Source of the DNA: Boseongicola sp. SB0665_bin_10
Lineage (GTDB): Bacteria > Pseudomonadota > Alphaproteobacteria > Rhodobacterales > Rhodobacteraceae
Assembly (NCBI GenBank): GCA_009838075.1
Contig: VXSG01000109.1
Span: forward strand, 1-44,125
Reading direction: 5' to 3'
DNA length: 44,125 nucleotides
The translations under genes were made by a program, and so were the position numbers. Positions 21,465 through 29,912 of this stretch are shown here, one piece after another (the first letter of the stretch is position 1; every line of letters starts with the position of its first letter). The notes below the pieces were generated by a model, which saw only the letters and a program-made list of their open reading frames with translations, did no database searches and was not told the origin of the DNA.

Positions 21465-21660
21465 CGCCCTTCCACCATGGACCGGAAGCCTGCGCTCCGG
21501 ACGCATCCGCTTCTGGCGACGGGCTGCGAGAGAATCATCGCCGAAAACGCCCCCGGAATGCATCGCGACCGGCCGGAGCTCCGGGGCTGCCCTTGACTTG
21601 CTGCGCGACGGCGACACGCTCGCCGTTTGGAAAGTCGTCCGGCCCAGCGCGATCGATCTC
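21465..21660 (+). pseudogene. serine recombinase (resolvase/invertase) remnant, frameshifted
   Basis: Three frames carry successive parts of a resolvase N-terminal domain. RPSTMDRKPALR..LLATGCERIIAEN..HRDRPELR (21465-21585) matches the usual VST-DQ-PALQ-DAL-AGCERI-E-DRPELR pattern. ALDLLRDGDTLAVWK follows in a second frame (about 21585-21630), the equivalent of ALDxLRxGDTLVVWK. A possible ARSIS in a third frame would match the LGRS segment. The catalytic serine region and the C-terminal half are missing. It is non-functional as written. Confidence 0.65.
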
Positions 21661-21688
21661 CCAGGTCATCGACACCGCCGCGAAACTC

Positions 21689-22477
21689 ATGGCCGCGAAC
21701 AGGTCGGAGGAGAGCTACTTCGCCGGCGGGGCTGTCCTCAACGAGCACTGGAAACGGCTTTCGGACGACCTGGACGTCTTTCATGACGACGAGAAGGCGA
21801 TCGACCCGCTTGTCAGGAAGGATGTCCGGGCACTTAAGGATGACGGGCTCGACGTTTTCGTCGATCACGATCTCTGGGGCAGCGTCGAGGCCAGGGTCCG
21901 TGACGAATCCCGGCGCGAAACCATCGTCCTGTGGATGGGCGAGACCCGGATGCGCTACTTCCCGCTCGTGGCGGATCCGCTCTGGGGGGTCCGGCTGCAC
22001 CGTTCCGACCTCGCGGTGAACAAGGTCATCGCCGCAGCTTCCAGAATGAAGGCGCGCGACGTGGCGGACATGGTCCTGGTCTCGCGGCACTGCTGCCCCC
22101 TAGGCCCGCTGTTCCTGGCCGCAGCGGCCAAGCTCGGACGTGTCTCTCCGCTCGAACTCGTCGACAGGGCCCGCCACAGGACGTCCGCGACGCCCAACGA
22201 GGAGATCGAGGAGCTTCGCGAGGCCCTGGACTGCGAGAACGAGGGCGAAATCAAGACGTCCGCGTTCGTCGCTCTGGATTCCGCAGAGACTTTCCTGCTG
22301 AAGCTGCCAGAGTCGATGCTTGGCGGGCTGCCTGTCAACGCCGACGGCATCCCCGTGGACAAGGTGGAGGGCATGGCCTCCCTCCGCCCCGTTCTGGACG
22401 GCGGGGGACGCTTTCCGGACTTCCCGGCAGGCCGGCCTGAGTTCGGCGGGGCTGGCGGCCTTGGCGACGGGCCGTAA
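21689..22477 (+). CDS. AbiEii/AbiGii-type nucleotidyltransferase
   Basis: This 262-residue protein has the nucleotidyltransferase signature FAGGAVLNEHWKRLSDDLDVFHD at its N-terminus (GGAVLN for nucleotide binding, DLD for metal binding). Downstream are RYFPLVADPLWGVRLHRSDLAVNK and the helical tail seen in AbiEii-like proteins. AbiEii toxins act with an AbiEi antitoxin in type IV toxin-antitoxin phage defence; no AbiEi gene is adjacent, so function here is uncertain. Family similarity appears to extend upstream of the first ATG (QVIDTAAKLM) into the recombinase remnant. The native start may therefore have been replaced, with TTG at 21593 possible. The gene lies 196 bp from the 3' end of tRNA-Ser. 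Confidence 0.75.
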   Translation: MAANRSEESYFAGGAVLNEHWKRLSDDLDVFHDDEKAIDPLVRKDVRALKDDGLDVFVDHDLWGSVEARVRDESRRETIVLWMGETRMRYFPLVADPLWGVRLHRSDLAVNKVIAAASRMKARDVADMVLVSRHCCPLGPLFLAAAAKLGRVSPLELVDRARHRTSATPNEEIEELREALDCENEGEIKTSAFVALDSAETFLLKLPESMLGGLPVNADGIPVDKVEGMASLRPVLDGGGRFPDFPAGRPEFGGAGGLGDGP

Positions 22478-22673
22478 CCGGCCTCGGCAAGCGAAGGCCT
22501 GCAGGATGGCGCGATCCATCCGTTCCACTCGGGACGGCGGATGCGTTCCGCGGACCGAGAAAACGTTGCGACTTCCGGGTCGTGTGCGTCTCCGCAGGCC
22601 CCCGTCCGGACATGCAGCGAAACATGCAACAGCCCGTTTTGTGACTGAAAAATGCAGCGAAAGCAAAGGGGTC

Positions 22674-22763
22674 TGGCGGAGAGACAGGGATTCGAACCCT
22701 GGGTGGGCTTGCACCCACAACGGTTTTCGAGACCGCCCCGTTCGACCGCTCCGGCACCTCTCC
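22674..22763 (-). tRNA. tRNA-Ser (anticodon CGA)
   Basis: The minus strand folds as a class II tRNA: acceptor GGAGAGG with TCTCTCC, anticodon arm GCGGT-CTCGAAA-ACCGT with CGA at positions 34-36, a long variable arm (GTGGGTGCAAGCCCAC), T-arm GGTTCGAATCC, and an encoded CCA. It reads UCG. tRNA-Ser genes are common integration sites, and accessory genes lie on its 3' side. Confidence 0.95.
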
Positions 22764-23837
22764 GCAGGGCTGGGAGAGCCGGATACTTGATAAGGCAATC
22801 GGGCGCAAGGCACTTTGGCACGGCCTTGAGCGGGCCTTTGTCCCCGTTTCAGCGTGCAGACATTTCTTATCCGCAAATTGCCTGATGAGAGCATGAACGC
22901 GCAATTCTTGGCGCCGACTGGCCACCCGGTGGCAGTTGGATGGGGATTGCGTCCTTTGGCTTGGTCAGCCGATCGGAATGCCGCCCACGCCTGGGAGTGT
23001 TGGGTGTGAACCCGAGTTCCTGTGGGCCGAACACCATGAAACCGGTCCGCATCGGGCACAATTCGGCATTGCGGTGTTCCGAATGCCCGCCCCAGGGTGT
23101 ACAGGTGGCTGACAGGGGATGGCTGTCTCAGCCGACTTCCGTGTGTGCTGTGTGCTGTTCTGAAAGTTGTCGCACAAGCGAGAGAGGCGTCCTTTGGAAC
23201 GATGTTCGCCACTTCGCCGCATTCGACATGCGGTTGATGATCCTGATACGGTTGGTAACGCTGGCCGCGCACGCCGATTTCGAAGAGAATGTCACATTTG
23301 CAGGCAGCATTCTCGTCCATCCCCGGCGGTGCGCGGGGCGGAACGCTGCCTTGGCCAATGCGCGGCGAGGTGTTCCGGAGTTTGGTGGCGTTCAACCTGT
23401 CGCTCGTGGTGCTCACAAGGCAGATTGCGAGATTGCGCACGCGAAACCGCTTCACCGCCCGGATTCTGTTCTGCGCGCCGGAACGGTGGGGGATGCGAGG
23501 CATCTTGCGACGCCCCGGCATCTCGAGGAGCATCGCCCTGTGTTGCGCATTGGCCGGGGCGCGCGCGGCTTGAACGGAGAACACCATGGAATGAGCGGCC
23601 GTCCATGGCCTCGTTGGTGCCGGAGGATGTATCGTCGACGCTACCCTCACGTTGCCCGTGCTTGGTGACGCCGGAGCACGCGGCCAACGGGAAGGGGTCT
23701 CCAAGGTGCACGGGACATCGCACCGGCCAAATTGACCGGCGCGACGACGCGACGGTCCGTACGCGAATTGCATGCCGTGCGGCGACCAAGACCGCCTGGT
23801 CCGGGTCAGGGAGGCGGCAGTGGGTCGCTCGGCCGGA
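22764..23837. other. about 1.07 kb without a supported gene
   Basis: Between tRNA-Ser and the MMPL gene several long frames overlap on both strands, but none has recognisable family motifs. Most extend across clearly non-coding or antisense sequence. A degraded gene cannot be excluded. Confidence 0.5.
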
Positions 23838-25910
23838 ATGCTGATCGTGCAAGCAATGCGGAGACTGGAGTCGCGGCTTGGCGACTGGGCCATCGAGCGA
23901 CGGCGCGCGGTCATCGCCGCCGCTCTCGCGCTGTCAGCAGTTGCGGCGAGTGGCACGGCATTTCTCGAATTCTCTGCCGACGACCGCATCTACTTCGACA
24001 AGGACAATCCCCAGCTTGTAGCAGCCGAAGCGATGGAGGACACGTATGGCGAGACAAGCAACGTCTTCTTCGCCGTTGCGCCCGAGGACGGCAACGCTAC
24101 ATCCGCCCTCGCGCTTGAGGCCGCCCTCTGGCTCACTGATCGAGCGTGGCAAATCCCGTTTGCCACCCGTGTCGACTCGCTGACCAACTTCCAGCACAGC
24201 ATGGCTGACGAAGACGACATCCTGGTCCGCGACCTCGTGGACCGCGGCGCGTTGGACGATGCCGGGGCACGAGCCCGGGTTCGTGCGATCGCGTTGGCGG
24301 AACCGCTCCTGGCGGGGCGCCTGATTGCGCGCGACGGCAGGGCCAGCGGCGTCAACGTCACCGTGGCGCTGCCGGGCGACGACCAGATGCGCGAAGGAGC
24401 CTTGGTAGCCGAGGTCTCCCACGGGCTTGCCGACCAGGTTCGTCAGCGATTCCCTGGCATTGACGTGCGCGTGACCGGCCTCGTCATCTTCAACCAGGCG
24501 TTCATGGAGGTTTCGCTGAGCGATCTCAAGACGCTGGTGCCTGCGAGTTTCGCGGCGATGACGCTTACGTTGCTGTTCCTGACCGGGGGGTTGGGCGGGA
24601 CGTTCGCGATCATGCTCGTGGTCGCGCTTTCGGTGATGGTCTCGGTGGGACTCGGCGGATGGGTGGGGCTGCCGATGACGGCGCCGTCCGCCATCGCGCC
24701 CGTCGTCGTGCTCACGGTCGCGATCGCAAGCTGCGTTCACATCTTCTCGAGCCTCGTCCATTCCATGCAACGAGAGGCCTCCCGAACGCTGGCGGACCGC
24801 GGTGCCGACGGGCCGCTTCCGCCGTCAGGAGATGACGCGCTCAAGCGGAACGCCATCGCCGAGTCGATGCGGGTCAATCTTCAACCGGTCTTCCTCGCAT
24901 GCCTGACCACCACGCTCGGCTTCCTGAGCATGAACGCCTCCGAGGTGCCGCCGCTCCGCCATCTGGGCACCTTTGTCGCGTTCGGGGTCGGCGCGGCGTT
25001 CTTTCTGTCGGTGACACTGCTGCCTGCGCTGCTTTCGCTGGTGCCCATTCGGTTGCGCGTTACCGAAATTCGCCGCGATGCCGCGATGGCAGCGCTCGGC
25101 GAGTTCGTGATCCGCCGACGCCGTGTGCTGGGGTGGGGGTTCGGAGCGGTTACCGTGGCGCTCCTCGCCTCGATTCCTCGCAACGAGCTGAATGACGTCT
25201 TCCTCCACTATTTCGACGAGACCGTCGGGTTTCGCCGTGACGCGGAATTCACTGTCGAGAATCTCACGGGGCTCTACACCATTGATTACTCGCTCTCTTC
25301 GGGTGAGCCGGGAGGCATCAGCGATCCGTCCTACTTGTCAGATGTCGCGGCATTCGCCGAATGGTACCGGGCGCAGCCCGAGGCTCTCCACGTCAACGTC
25401 ATTACGGACACGCTCCGCCGACTCAACAGGAGCATGCACGGCGACGACCCGGCCGAATACCGGCTGCCCGCGAACCGGGAGCTTGCCGCGCAATACCTGC
25501 TGCTCTACGAGCTGTCGCTTCCCTTCGGCCTCGATCTCGACAACCAGATCGCCGTAGACAGGTCTGCCACCCGTATGACGGTGGCGACGCGGACGCTGTC
25601 TTCGAACGAGGTGATCGCGCTCGATCGGCGCGCCCTGCAGTGGCTGGCCAACCACGCACCGAAAATCGTGCGTCCCGAGAGTGCCGGCGGCACCCTGATG
25701 TTCGCCCATCTCGGCCGACGCAACATCGTCGCGATGCTTATGGGGACCACGATCGCACTCGTCGGAATTTCCCTCGTCCTCGTGTTTGCCCTCAGGTCGC
25801 TGCGGCTCGGGCTCGCCAGCCTCGTTCCGAACCTGGTTCCAGGCGCGCTGGGCTTTGGAATTTGGGGGTTGACGGTCGGGGAGGTGGGAGTTTCGCTTTC
25901 GATGGTGTGA
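23838..25910 (+). pseudogene. MMPL/RND-family transporter, 3'-truncated
   Basis: The 690 residues present form an RND-type exporter of the MMPL/hopanoid-transporter class. There is an N-terminal helix, a first periplasmic domain, and a first membrane bundle with LSVMVSVGLGGWVGLPMTAPSAIAPVVVLTVAIASCVH (core block LGGWVGLPMTAPSAIAP). A second loop and the start of the second bundle follow (LVFALRSLRLGLASLVPNLVP). It stops at GVSLSMV followed by TGA, exactly where relatives continue into the last four helices and the GIVVDDTVHF motif. About 100 residues are therefore missing and transport function is unlikely. The start may be 23838 or 23856. The break coincides with the beginning of the mobilisation genes. 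Confidence 0.8.
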
Positions 25911-26225
25911 ACCATAGAAGACCAGAGCGCCGCGTAGCGGCTCCGTTGCCCAGACTCTTTCTCCTCTCTCGATCAGCCAGAGATTACAGGAGGTTGGGTT
26001 CATACACAAGAGGAAATCATGTGCATTGCACATGGCGAAGCCGTGGAAGCGGGATGCACGGGAGTTGCATTTCCGGGAATGCCATGTGCAAGAAACGGAC
26101 AAGGCGGAATCGCTGGAGAACGGGCAGGGTTGGCATGCGCAGGGTTCTGTGCAATATACAAAAGGTGTCTGCAGTGACTTAAGAAGCGCGCCTTTAGCAG
26201 GTACCTGCACATGAAGGAGACGACC
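25911..26225. promoter_or_regulatory. palindrome-rich region upstream of the mobilisation genes (candidate oriT/operator)
   Basis: Three inverted repeats occur within 200 bp: CATGTGC-ATT-GCACATG (26018-26034), the near-palindrome GCATTTCCGGGAATGC (about 26066-26081), and the perfect 12-bp palindrome GCAGGTACCTGC (26197-26208), 17 bp before the next start codon. The last would suit an operator for the ribbon-helix-helix-type product downstream; the whole could include a nic region for the MobF relaxase. This is inference from symmetry and context. A 52-codon frame at 26019 is not convincing. Confidence 0.4.
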
Positions 26226-26582
26226 ATGCAAGAGGGGTCCGCGGAGCCCAAGGCCGTCAGGAAGCAGAGGGCCGTCAAGGCAACGGACAGCGAATGGGAC
26301 ATCGTGCGCGCGCGGGCGAAGGCCGCGCGGATGTCGGCGAGCGGCTACGTCGTCCGGCGTGCGCTTGCACCTGAAAGGGCGTCGGGGCCGTCGCTTGAAA
26401 CGGTCGTGGCGCGGCTCGACCGCATCGAGACAGCGGTGCTGACGCTGGCCGAGGTCGAGCGGATGCGGCTGGCGGAACGCGGCGAGGACGGCGGCTGGAC
26501 GGCGGCGCTGCAGAGGGTCGAGCTCCGGCTTCGCACCGAGCGGACTGTTTCCGGAGAGGCGGAGGGATCGCGATGGGCCTGA
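26226..26582 (+). CDS. putative relaxosome accessory protein (MobC/ribbon-helix-helix type)
   Basis: This 118-residue basic protein has the pattern RAVKATDSEWDIVRARAKAARMSASGYVVRRAL (core block MSASGYVVRRAL). That is typical of MobC-like and plasmid ribbon-helix-helix proteins that bind oriT and help the relaxase. A helical C-terminal part follows (VVARLDRIETAVLTLAEVERM). The ATG at 26226 is chosen because AAGGAGA ends 6 bp before it; an ATG at 26211 lies inside that region. It is the first of four closely packed genes, overlapping the next by 10 bp. Confidence 0.6.
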   Translation: MQEGSAEPKAVRKQRAVKATDSEWDIVRARAKAARMSASGYVVRRALAPERASGPSLETVVARLDRIETAVLTLAEVERMRLAERGEDGGWTAALQRVELRLRTERTVSGEAEGSRWA

Positions 26583-26908
26583 AGAGGGGACACCCGGTCT
26601 ACTGCAGGGATCCCGCCGACTGGGACCGGATCAGGAAGCGCGCTGACTCGGTCGGCAGGAGCGTCTCGGAGTTCGTGATGACCTGCGCGCTGCACGACGG
26701 AGACGCGACGCCGCCTACCGTGCTTGCTCTCACGCCCGAGCGGCAGCTGGAACTCTACAGGAACGTTCGCGAAATGCATCGCCGTATCGAGCAGATTTTC
26801 GACGAGAGGATGGACGGCTTTCCGGGGATAGACAGCGCAGTCCGCCTGCTGTTCCTCCTGCACGGCGGGGAGGAGAACCTCCACCTGCTGGCGGAGGGCG
26901 ATGAATGA
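26573..26908 (+). CDS. small helical protein of the mobilisation operon
   Basis: This 111-residue protein begins GLKRGHPVYCRDPADWDRIRKRADSVGRSVSEFVM, with the 'DWDRIRKRADSVGRSVSEFV' layout of small DNA-binding accessory proteins. It ends in an amphipathic segment (RRIEQIFDERMDGFPG). It overlaps its neighbours at both ends (10 bp upstream, ATGA downstream), so it is translated in series with them. A decayed partial copy of its last 45 residues lies at 27449-27580. No exact family is recognised. Confidence 0.55.
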   Translation: MGLKRGHPVYCRDPADWDRIRKRADSVGRSVSEFVMTCALHDGDATPPTVLALTPERQLELYRNVREMHRRIEQIFDERMDGFPGIDSAVRLLFLLHGGEENLHLLAEGDE

Positions 26909-27384
26909 CGCGGCCTCGCGGCATGCCGGAGAGGAAGACGTTCCATGTCTCCTGCACGGACGGGCAGTGGGCGGAGGCGAAGAGGCGGGCCGCAGCCGCC
27001 GGGATGAGGACGTCGCCCTGGCTCGTCGAGCGGGCGCTGGAGGCGGACCTGTCGATCTTCGACGCGCGGCCGGAGCCGCAGCGGCTGGCGCTGAGCCCGA
27101 ACCAGCAGGAGTGGATTCTGGGCGATGTCGAGCTGATGACGAACTCGCTCGAACAGCTTTTCAACGGCAAGGCGATCGAGGAGATGGGCAGGCAGGTCGC
27201 GCTTGTCCGCGACGCGAAGGTGAGGGAGATGATCGACGGCGGGCGGTTCGACGAGCTGTTCCTGGCCTTCGGGAAGCTCTTCGGGCCGGAGCGCGCCGAG
27301 AGGCTGCTGGCGAAGGTCGTGGCGGAGCGGCACGAGGCCGGTTCGGTCGAGGTGACCGTCGGTGGCCCGAAGAAGCGGTCGTGA
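26905..27384 (+). CDS. accessory protein of the mobilisation operon, copy A
   Basis: This 159-residue protein carries DGQWAEAKRRAAAAGMRTSP near the N-terminus, followed by WLVERALEADLSIFD. This is the MobC-like 'W.E...RA..AGM..S.W....AL' pattern of relaxosome accessory proteins. A helical middle and a short C-terminal strand (GSVEVTVGGPKK) follow. It starts in an ATGA overlap with the gene before. A close paralogue with the same length and order of elements lies at 27578-28057, so this gene has been duplicated in tandem. Confidence 0.55.
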   Translation: MTRPRGMPERKTFHVSCTDGQWAEAKRRAAAAGMRTSPWLVERALEADLSIFDARPEPQRLALSPNQQEWILGDVELMTNSLEQLFNGKAIEEMGRQVALVRDAKVREMIDGGRFDELFLAFGKLFGPERAERLLAKVVAERHEAGSVEVTVGGPKKRS

Positions 27385-27448
27385 TGCCACCCGCCGTGCT
27401 CGTGCCGTCCGCTGGGCAAGGATTCGGTCCCTGCAAGGACGTTGGTGA

Positions 27449-27580
27449 CATGGACCGCCGCGTCGACCCGATCTTCGACGAAAGGCTGGACGGCTCTCCG
27501 GGGAATGCCCGCGCGATGCGCCTGCCATTCCTTCTGCATGGCGGCGAGGACAGCCTCCGCCTGCCGGAGGGTCCCGGGTG
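27449..27580 (+). pseudogene. partial duplicate of the 26573-26908 gene
   Basis: The frame reads MDRRVDPIFDERLDGSPG and then LPFLLHGGEDSLRL. It matches the last 45 residues of the 26573-26908 product (MHRRIEQIFDERMDGFPG; LLFLLHGGEENLHL). The 5' part of that gene is absent, so this marks the left edge of a tandem duplication. Confidence 0.7.
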
Positions 27581-28057
27581 ACGCGGTCCCGGGTCAGGCC
27601 GGAAAGGAGAACGTTCTACATCTCCTGCACGGACGGGCAGTGGGCGGAGGCGAAGACAAGGGCCGCCGCCGCCGGCATGAAGACGTCGCCCTGGCTCGTC
27701 GAGCGGGCGCTGGAGGCGGACCTGTCGATCTTCGACGAGCGTCCGGAGCCGGAGCGGCTGGCGCTGAGCGAAACCTGGCAGCGCTGCATTGCGGAAAATG
27801 TGGAGTACATGACGGACTGGGTCGGGGAGTTGTTCGACGAGAAGGCGATCGAGAGGATCGGCAACCAGGTCGCGTTCATGTGCGACGTCATGGTGACGGA
27901 AATGATCGCCGACGGCAGGACCGACGAGGCGTTCCTGGCGTTCGAGAGGCTCGTCGGGCCGGAGAACGCGGAATGGCTGCTGGCGAAGGCCGTGAAGGAA
28001 TGGCACGGGGCGAAGTCGGTCGAGGTCAAGATCGGCGGCCCGACGAGGCGGGCGTGA
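27578..28057 (+). CDS. accessory protein of the mobilisation operon, copy B
   Basis: This 159-residue paralogue of the 26905-27384 product is near-identical for the first 60 residues (SCTDGQWAEAK; TSPWLVERALEADLSIFD). It diverges more in the middle, where LALSETWQRCIAENVEYMTD replaces LALSPNQQEWILGDVELMTN. It starts with GTG at the same relative place as the ATG of copy A. The DNA of the two copies is identical over runs of tens of bases, so the duplication is recent. The halogenase gene begins 151 bp later on the same strand and could be co-transcribed. Confidence 0.55.
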   Translation: MTRSRVRPERRTFYISCTDGQWAEAKTRAAAAGMKTSPWLVERALEADLSIFDERPEPERLALSETWQRCIAENVEYMTDWVGELFDEKAIERIGNQVAFMCDVMVTEMIADGRTDEAFLAFERLVGPENAEWLLAKAVKEWHGAKSVEVKIGGPTRRA

Positions 28058-28208
28058 CGCGCCCGGGCCGGACGGCGGCTCCGGAAGCCGCTCGGGGAGA
28101 ACGGGCCGCGGGCGAAACGGCTGGCATCGGCTGTCCGTCCATGAGCTGCGAACGCGCTGAAACGGGGTGCGCTTGGAGTTCGGGTCGGCAACCACGCGGA
28201 GGTGGAGC

Positions 28209-29699
28209 TTGAACGACCAGAGGATTCGAAAAGTCGTCATAGCCGGTGGCGGCACCGCGGGGTGGATGACTGCGGCGACGCTCGCAAAGCTGCTCGGCAA
28301 GACCCTGGACATCAAGCTGATCGAGTCGGAGGAGATCGGCACGGTTGGCGTCGGGGAGGCGACAATACCTCCGCTGAAATGGCAGCATCGTCTTCTGTCG
28401 ATCAGGGAGCCGGAATTTCTGCATGCCGTTCAGGGCACGTTCAAGCTTGGCATCCGCTTCGAGAACTGGCGGGATCTCGGAGGGAGATACTTCCATGTCT
28501 TCGGCAACTCCGGCCGAAGCAGCGGGGTGGCCGAATTCCAGCATTTCTGGCTCAGGGGCCGGAAACTGGGCATCGCGGGTGAGTTCGGAGAGTACTGCAA
28601 GGAGTGGGCGGCGGCGCGAAGCGGGCGGTTCGGACTGATCCTGAACTGCATTCTGGACTACGCCTACCACATTGACGCCTCCCTCTATGCCAAGCTCTTG
28701 CGCGACACGGCCGAAGGGTACGGCGTCATGCGGCAGGAGGCGCGCATCGCGCAGGTTGTGCAGGATTCGTGCAACGGCTTCATTTCCGGCTTGCGCCTGC
28801 AATCCGGACAACTGGTCGAGGGAGACCTGTTCATTGACTGCACGGGCTTTCGCGGACTTCTGATCGAACAGACGCTCAATGCCGGCTACGAAGATTGGGG
28901 CCACTGGCTGCCCTGCGACAGCGCGATTGCCGTCCAGGCCGAACCAACGGAGCCGCCACGTCCCTACACGCGCGCCATCGCCTGCGAGGCGGGGTGGCAG
29001 TGGCGCATACCCTTGCAGCATCGGGTCGGCAACGGCATCGTCTACAGCACCCGGCACTGGTCCGACGACGAGGCCAGAACCCGGCTGCTCGACAACGTTC
29101 GGGGGCGGCTGGTCACGGAGCCTCGCGTGATTCGCTTCAGAGCCGGGCAGAGGCGCAGGCACTGGCACAGGAACTGCGTGGCGGTGGGGCTGGCATCCGG
29201 TTTCATCGAGCCCTTGGAATCAACCAGCATTCATCTCATTCAGCGCAGCGTGACGCGCCTGGTGCAGATGTTTCCGAACAAGGGCATCCGCGAATCCGAC
29301 GTTCTCGAATTCAACAGGCAGATGCGGGTCGAGACCGACAGCGTCCGGGACTTCATCATCCTGCACTACCATGTCACGGAGCGGACGGATTCCCCGTTTT
29401 GGCGGCAGTGCCGCATGATGGAGATTCCCGATTCCCTCAGGCACCGCATCGAGCTGTTCAGACAAGGCGGACGCGTGTTCAAGACGTCGGAAGAGCTGTT
29501 CGGCGAGACCTCCTGGCTGCAGGTGATGCTCGGTCAGGGGCTGGTGCCCGAACAGCATCATCCCGCCGTCAACTCGATGGGCAATGAGGAACTCCGCGAT
29601 TTCCTCGAAGGAATCCGCGACGAGGTCGGCAATGCGGTCGATCGGCTTCCGGATCACCAGCGCTTCATTGACGACTACTGCAAGGCGCCCGCGGATTGA
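28209..29699 (+). CDS. flavin-dependent tryptophan halogenase
   Basis: This 496-residue enzyme has all landmarks of FADH2-dependent tryptophan halogenases. They are the FAD motif GGGTAGW (13-19), the catalytic lysine at exactly Lys79 (TFKLGI; Lys79 in PrnA and RebH), the WQWRIP form of the WxWxIP motif (263-268), and the catalytic glutamate in PLESTS (Glu337). Such enzymes make hypohalous acid from halide, O2 and FADH2, then chlorinate or brominate an indole via the lysine. The TTG at 28209 is chosen as start: GGAGG (28198-28202) sits 6 bp before it and MNDQRIRKVVI is the usual beginning. No flavin reductase is nearby. In this cluster the likely substrate is the Trp of the peptide encoded at 39072-39335, not free tryptophan; this is inference. 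Confidence 0.93.
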   Translation: MNDQRIRKVVIAGGGTAGWMTAATLAKLLGKTLDIKLIESEEIGTVGVGEATIPPLKWQHRLLSIREPEFLHAVQGTFKLGIRFENWRDLGGRYFHVFGNSGRSSGVAEFQHFWLRGRKLGIAGEFGEYCKEWAAARSGRFGLILNCILDYAYHIDASLYAKLLRDTAEGYGVMRQEARIAQVVQDSCNGFISGLRLQSGQLVEGDLFIDCTGFRGLLIEQTLNAGYEDWGHWLPCDSAIAVQAEPTEPPRPYTRAIACEAGWQWRIPLQHRVGNGIVYSTRHWSDDEARTRLLDNVRGRLVTEPRVIRFRAGQRRRHWHRNCVAVGLASGFIEPLESTSIHLIQRSVTRLVQMFPNKGIRESDVLEFNRQMRVETDSVRDFIILHYHVTERTDSPFWRQCRMMEIPDSLRHRIELFRQGGRVFKTSEELFGETSWLQVMLGQGLVPEQHHPAVNSMGNEELRDFLEGIRDEVGNAVDRLPDHQRFIDDYCKAPAD

Positions 29700-29739
29700 A
29701 TCCGGCCCCGCAATGCGGATGGCGCGAAGGGGGCCGGAT
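29700..29739. terminator. hairpin between convergent halogenase and oxygenase genes
   Basis: ATCCGGCCCC (29700-29709) and GGGGCCGGAT (29730-29739) are a perfect 10-bp inverted repeat right after the halogenase stop. No T-run follows. It may act as a terminator or RNA-stability element. The remaining DNA to 29912 shows no gene. Confidence 0.4.
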
Positions 29740-29912
29740 CCGCCGGGCAGTGTGCGACGACACAAGCTTCGATGGACCCGGGAAGCGTAGACCCGGCTTT
29801 GTCAGGTTCGGAAAGTTCGCCGGGCGGGAATTGCGGGTTGGTCCATGAGCAATCCGTTGGAATCCCTTCCATTGGGCGGGGCAGCCAGTGTCCGGGAGAA
29901 GCGAAGCCCTCG

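Noticed and set aside
22100-23989. 629-codon minus-strand frame across the AbiEii gene, tRNA-Ser and the MMPL start
   Set aside because: A frame that reads through a tRNA gene and the antisense of two genes is not credible as one protein.
26019-26177. 52-codon plus-strand frame with an upstream AGAGGAA
   Set aside because: Cysteine- and glycine-rich, no relatives recognised, and it overlaps the inverted repeats; more likely non-coding.
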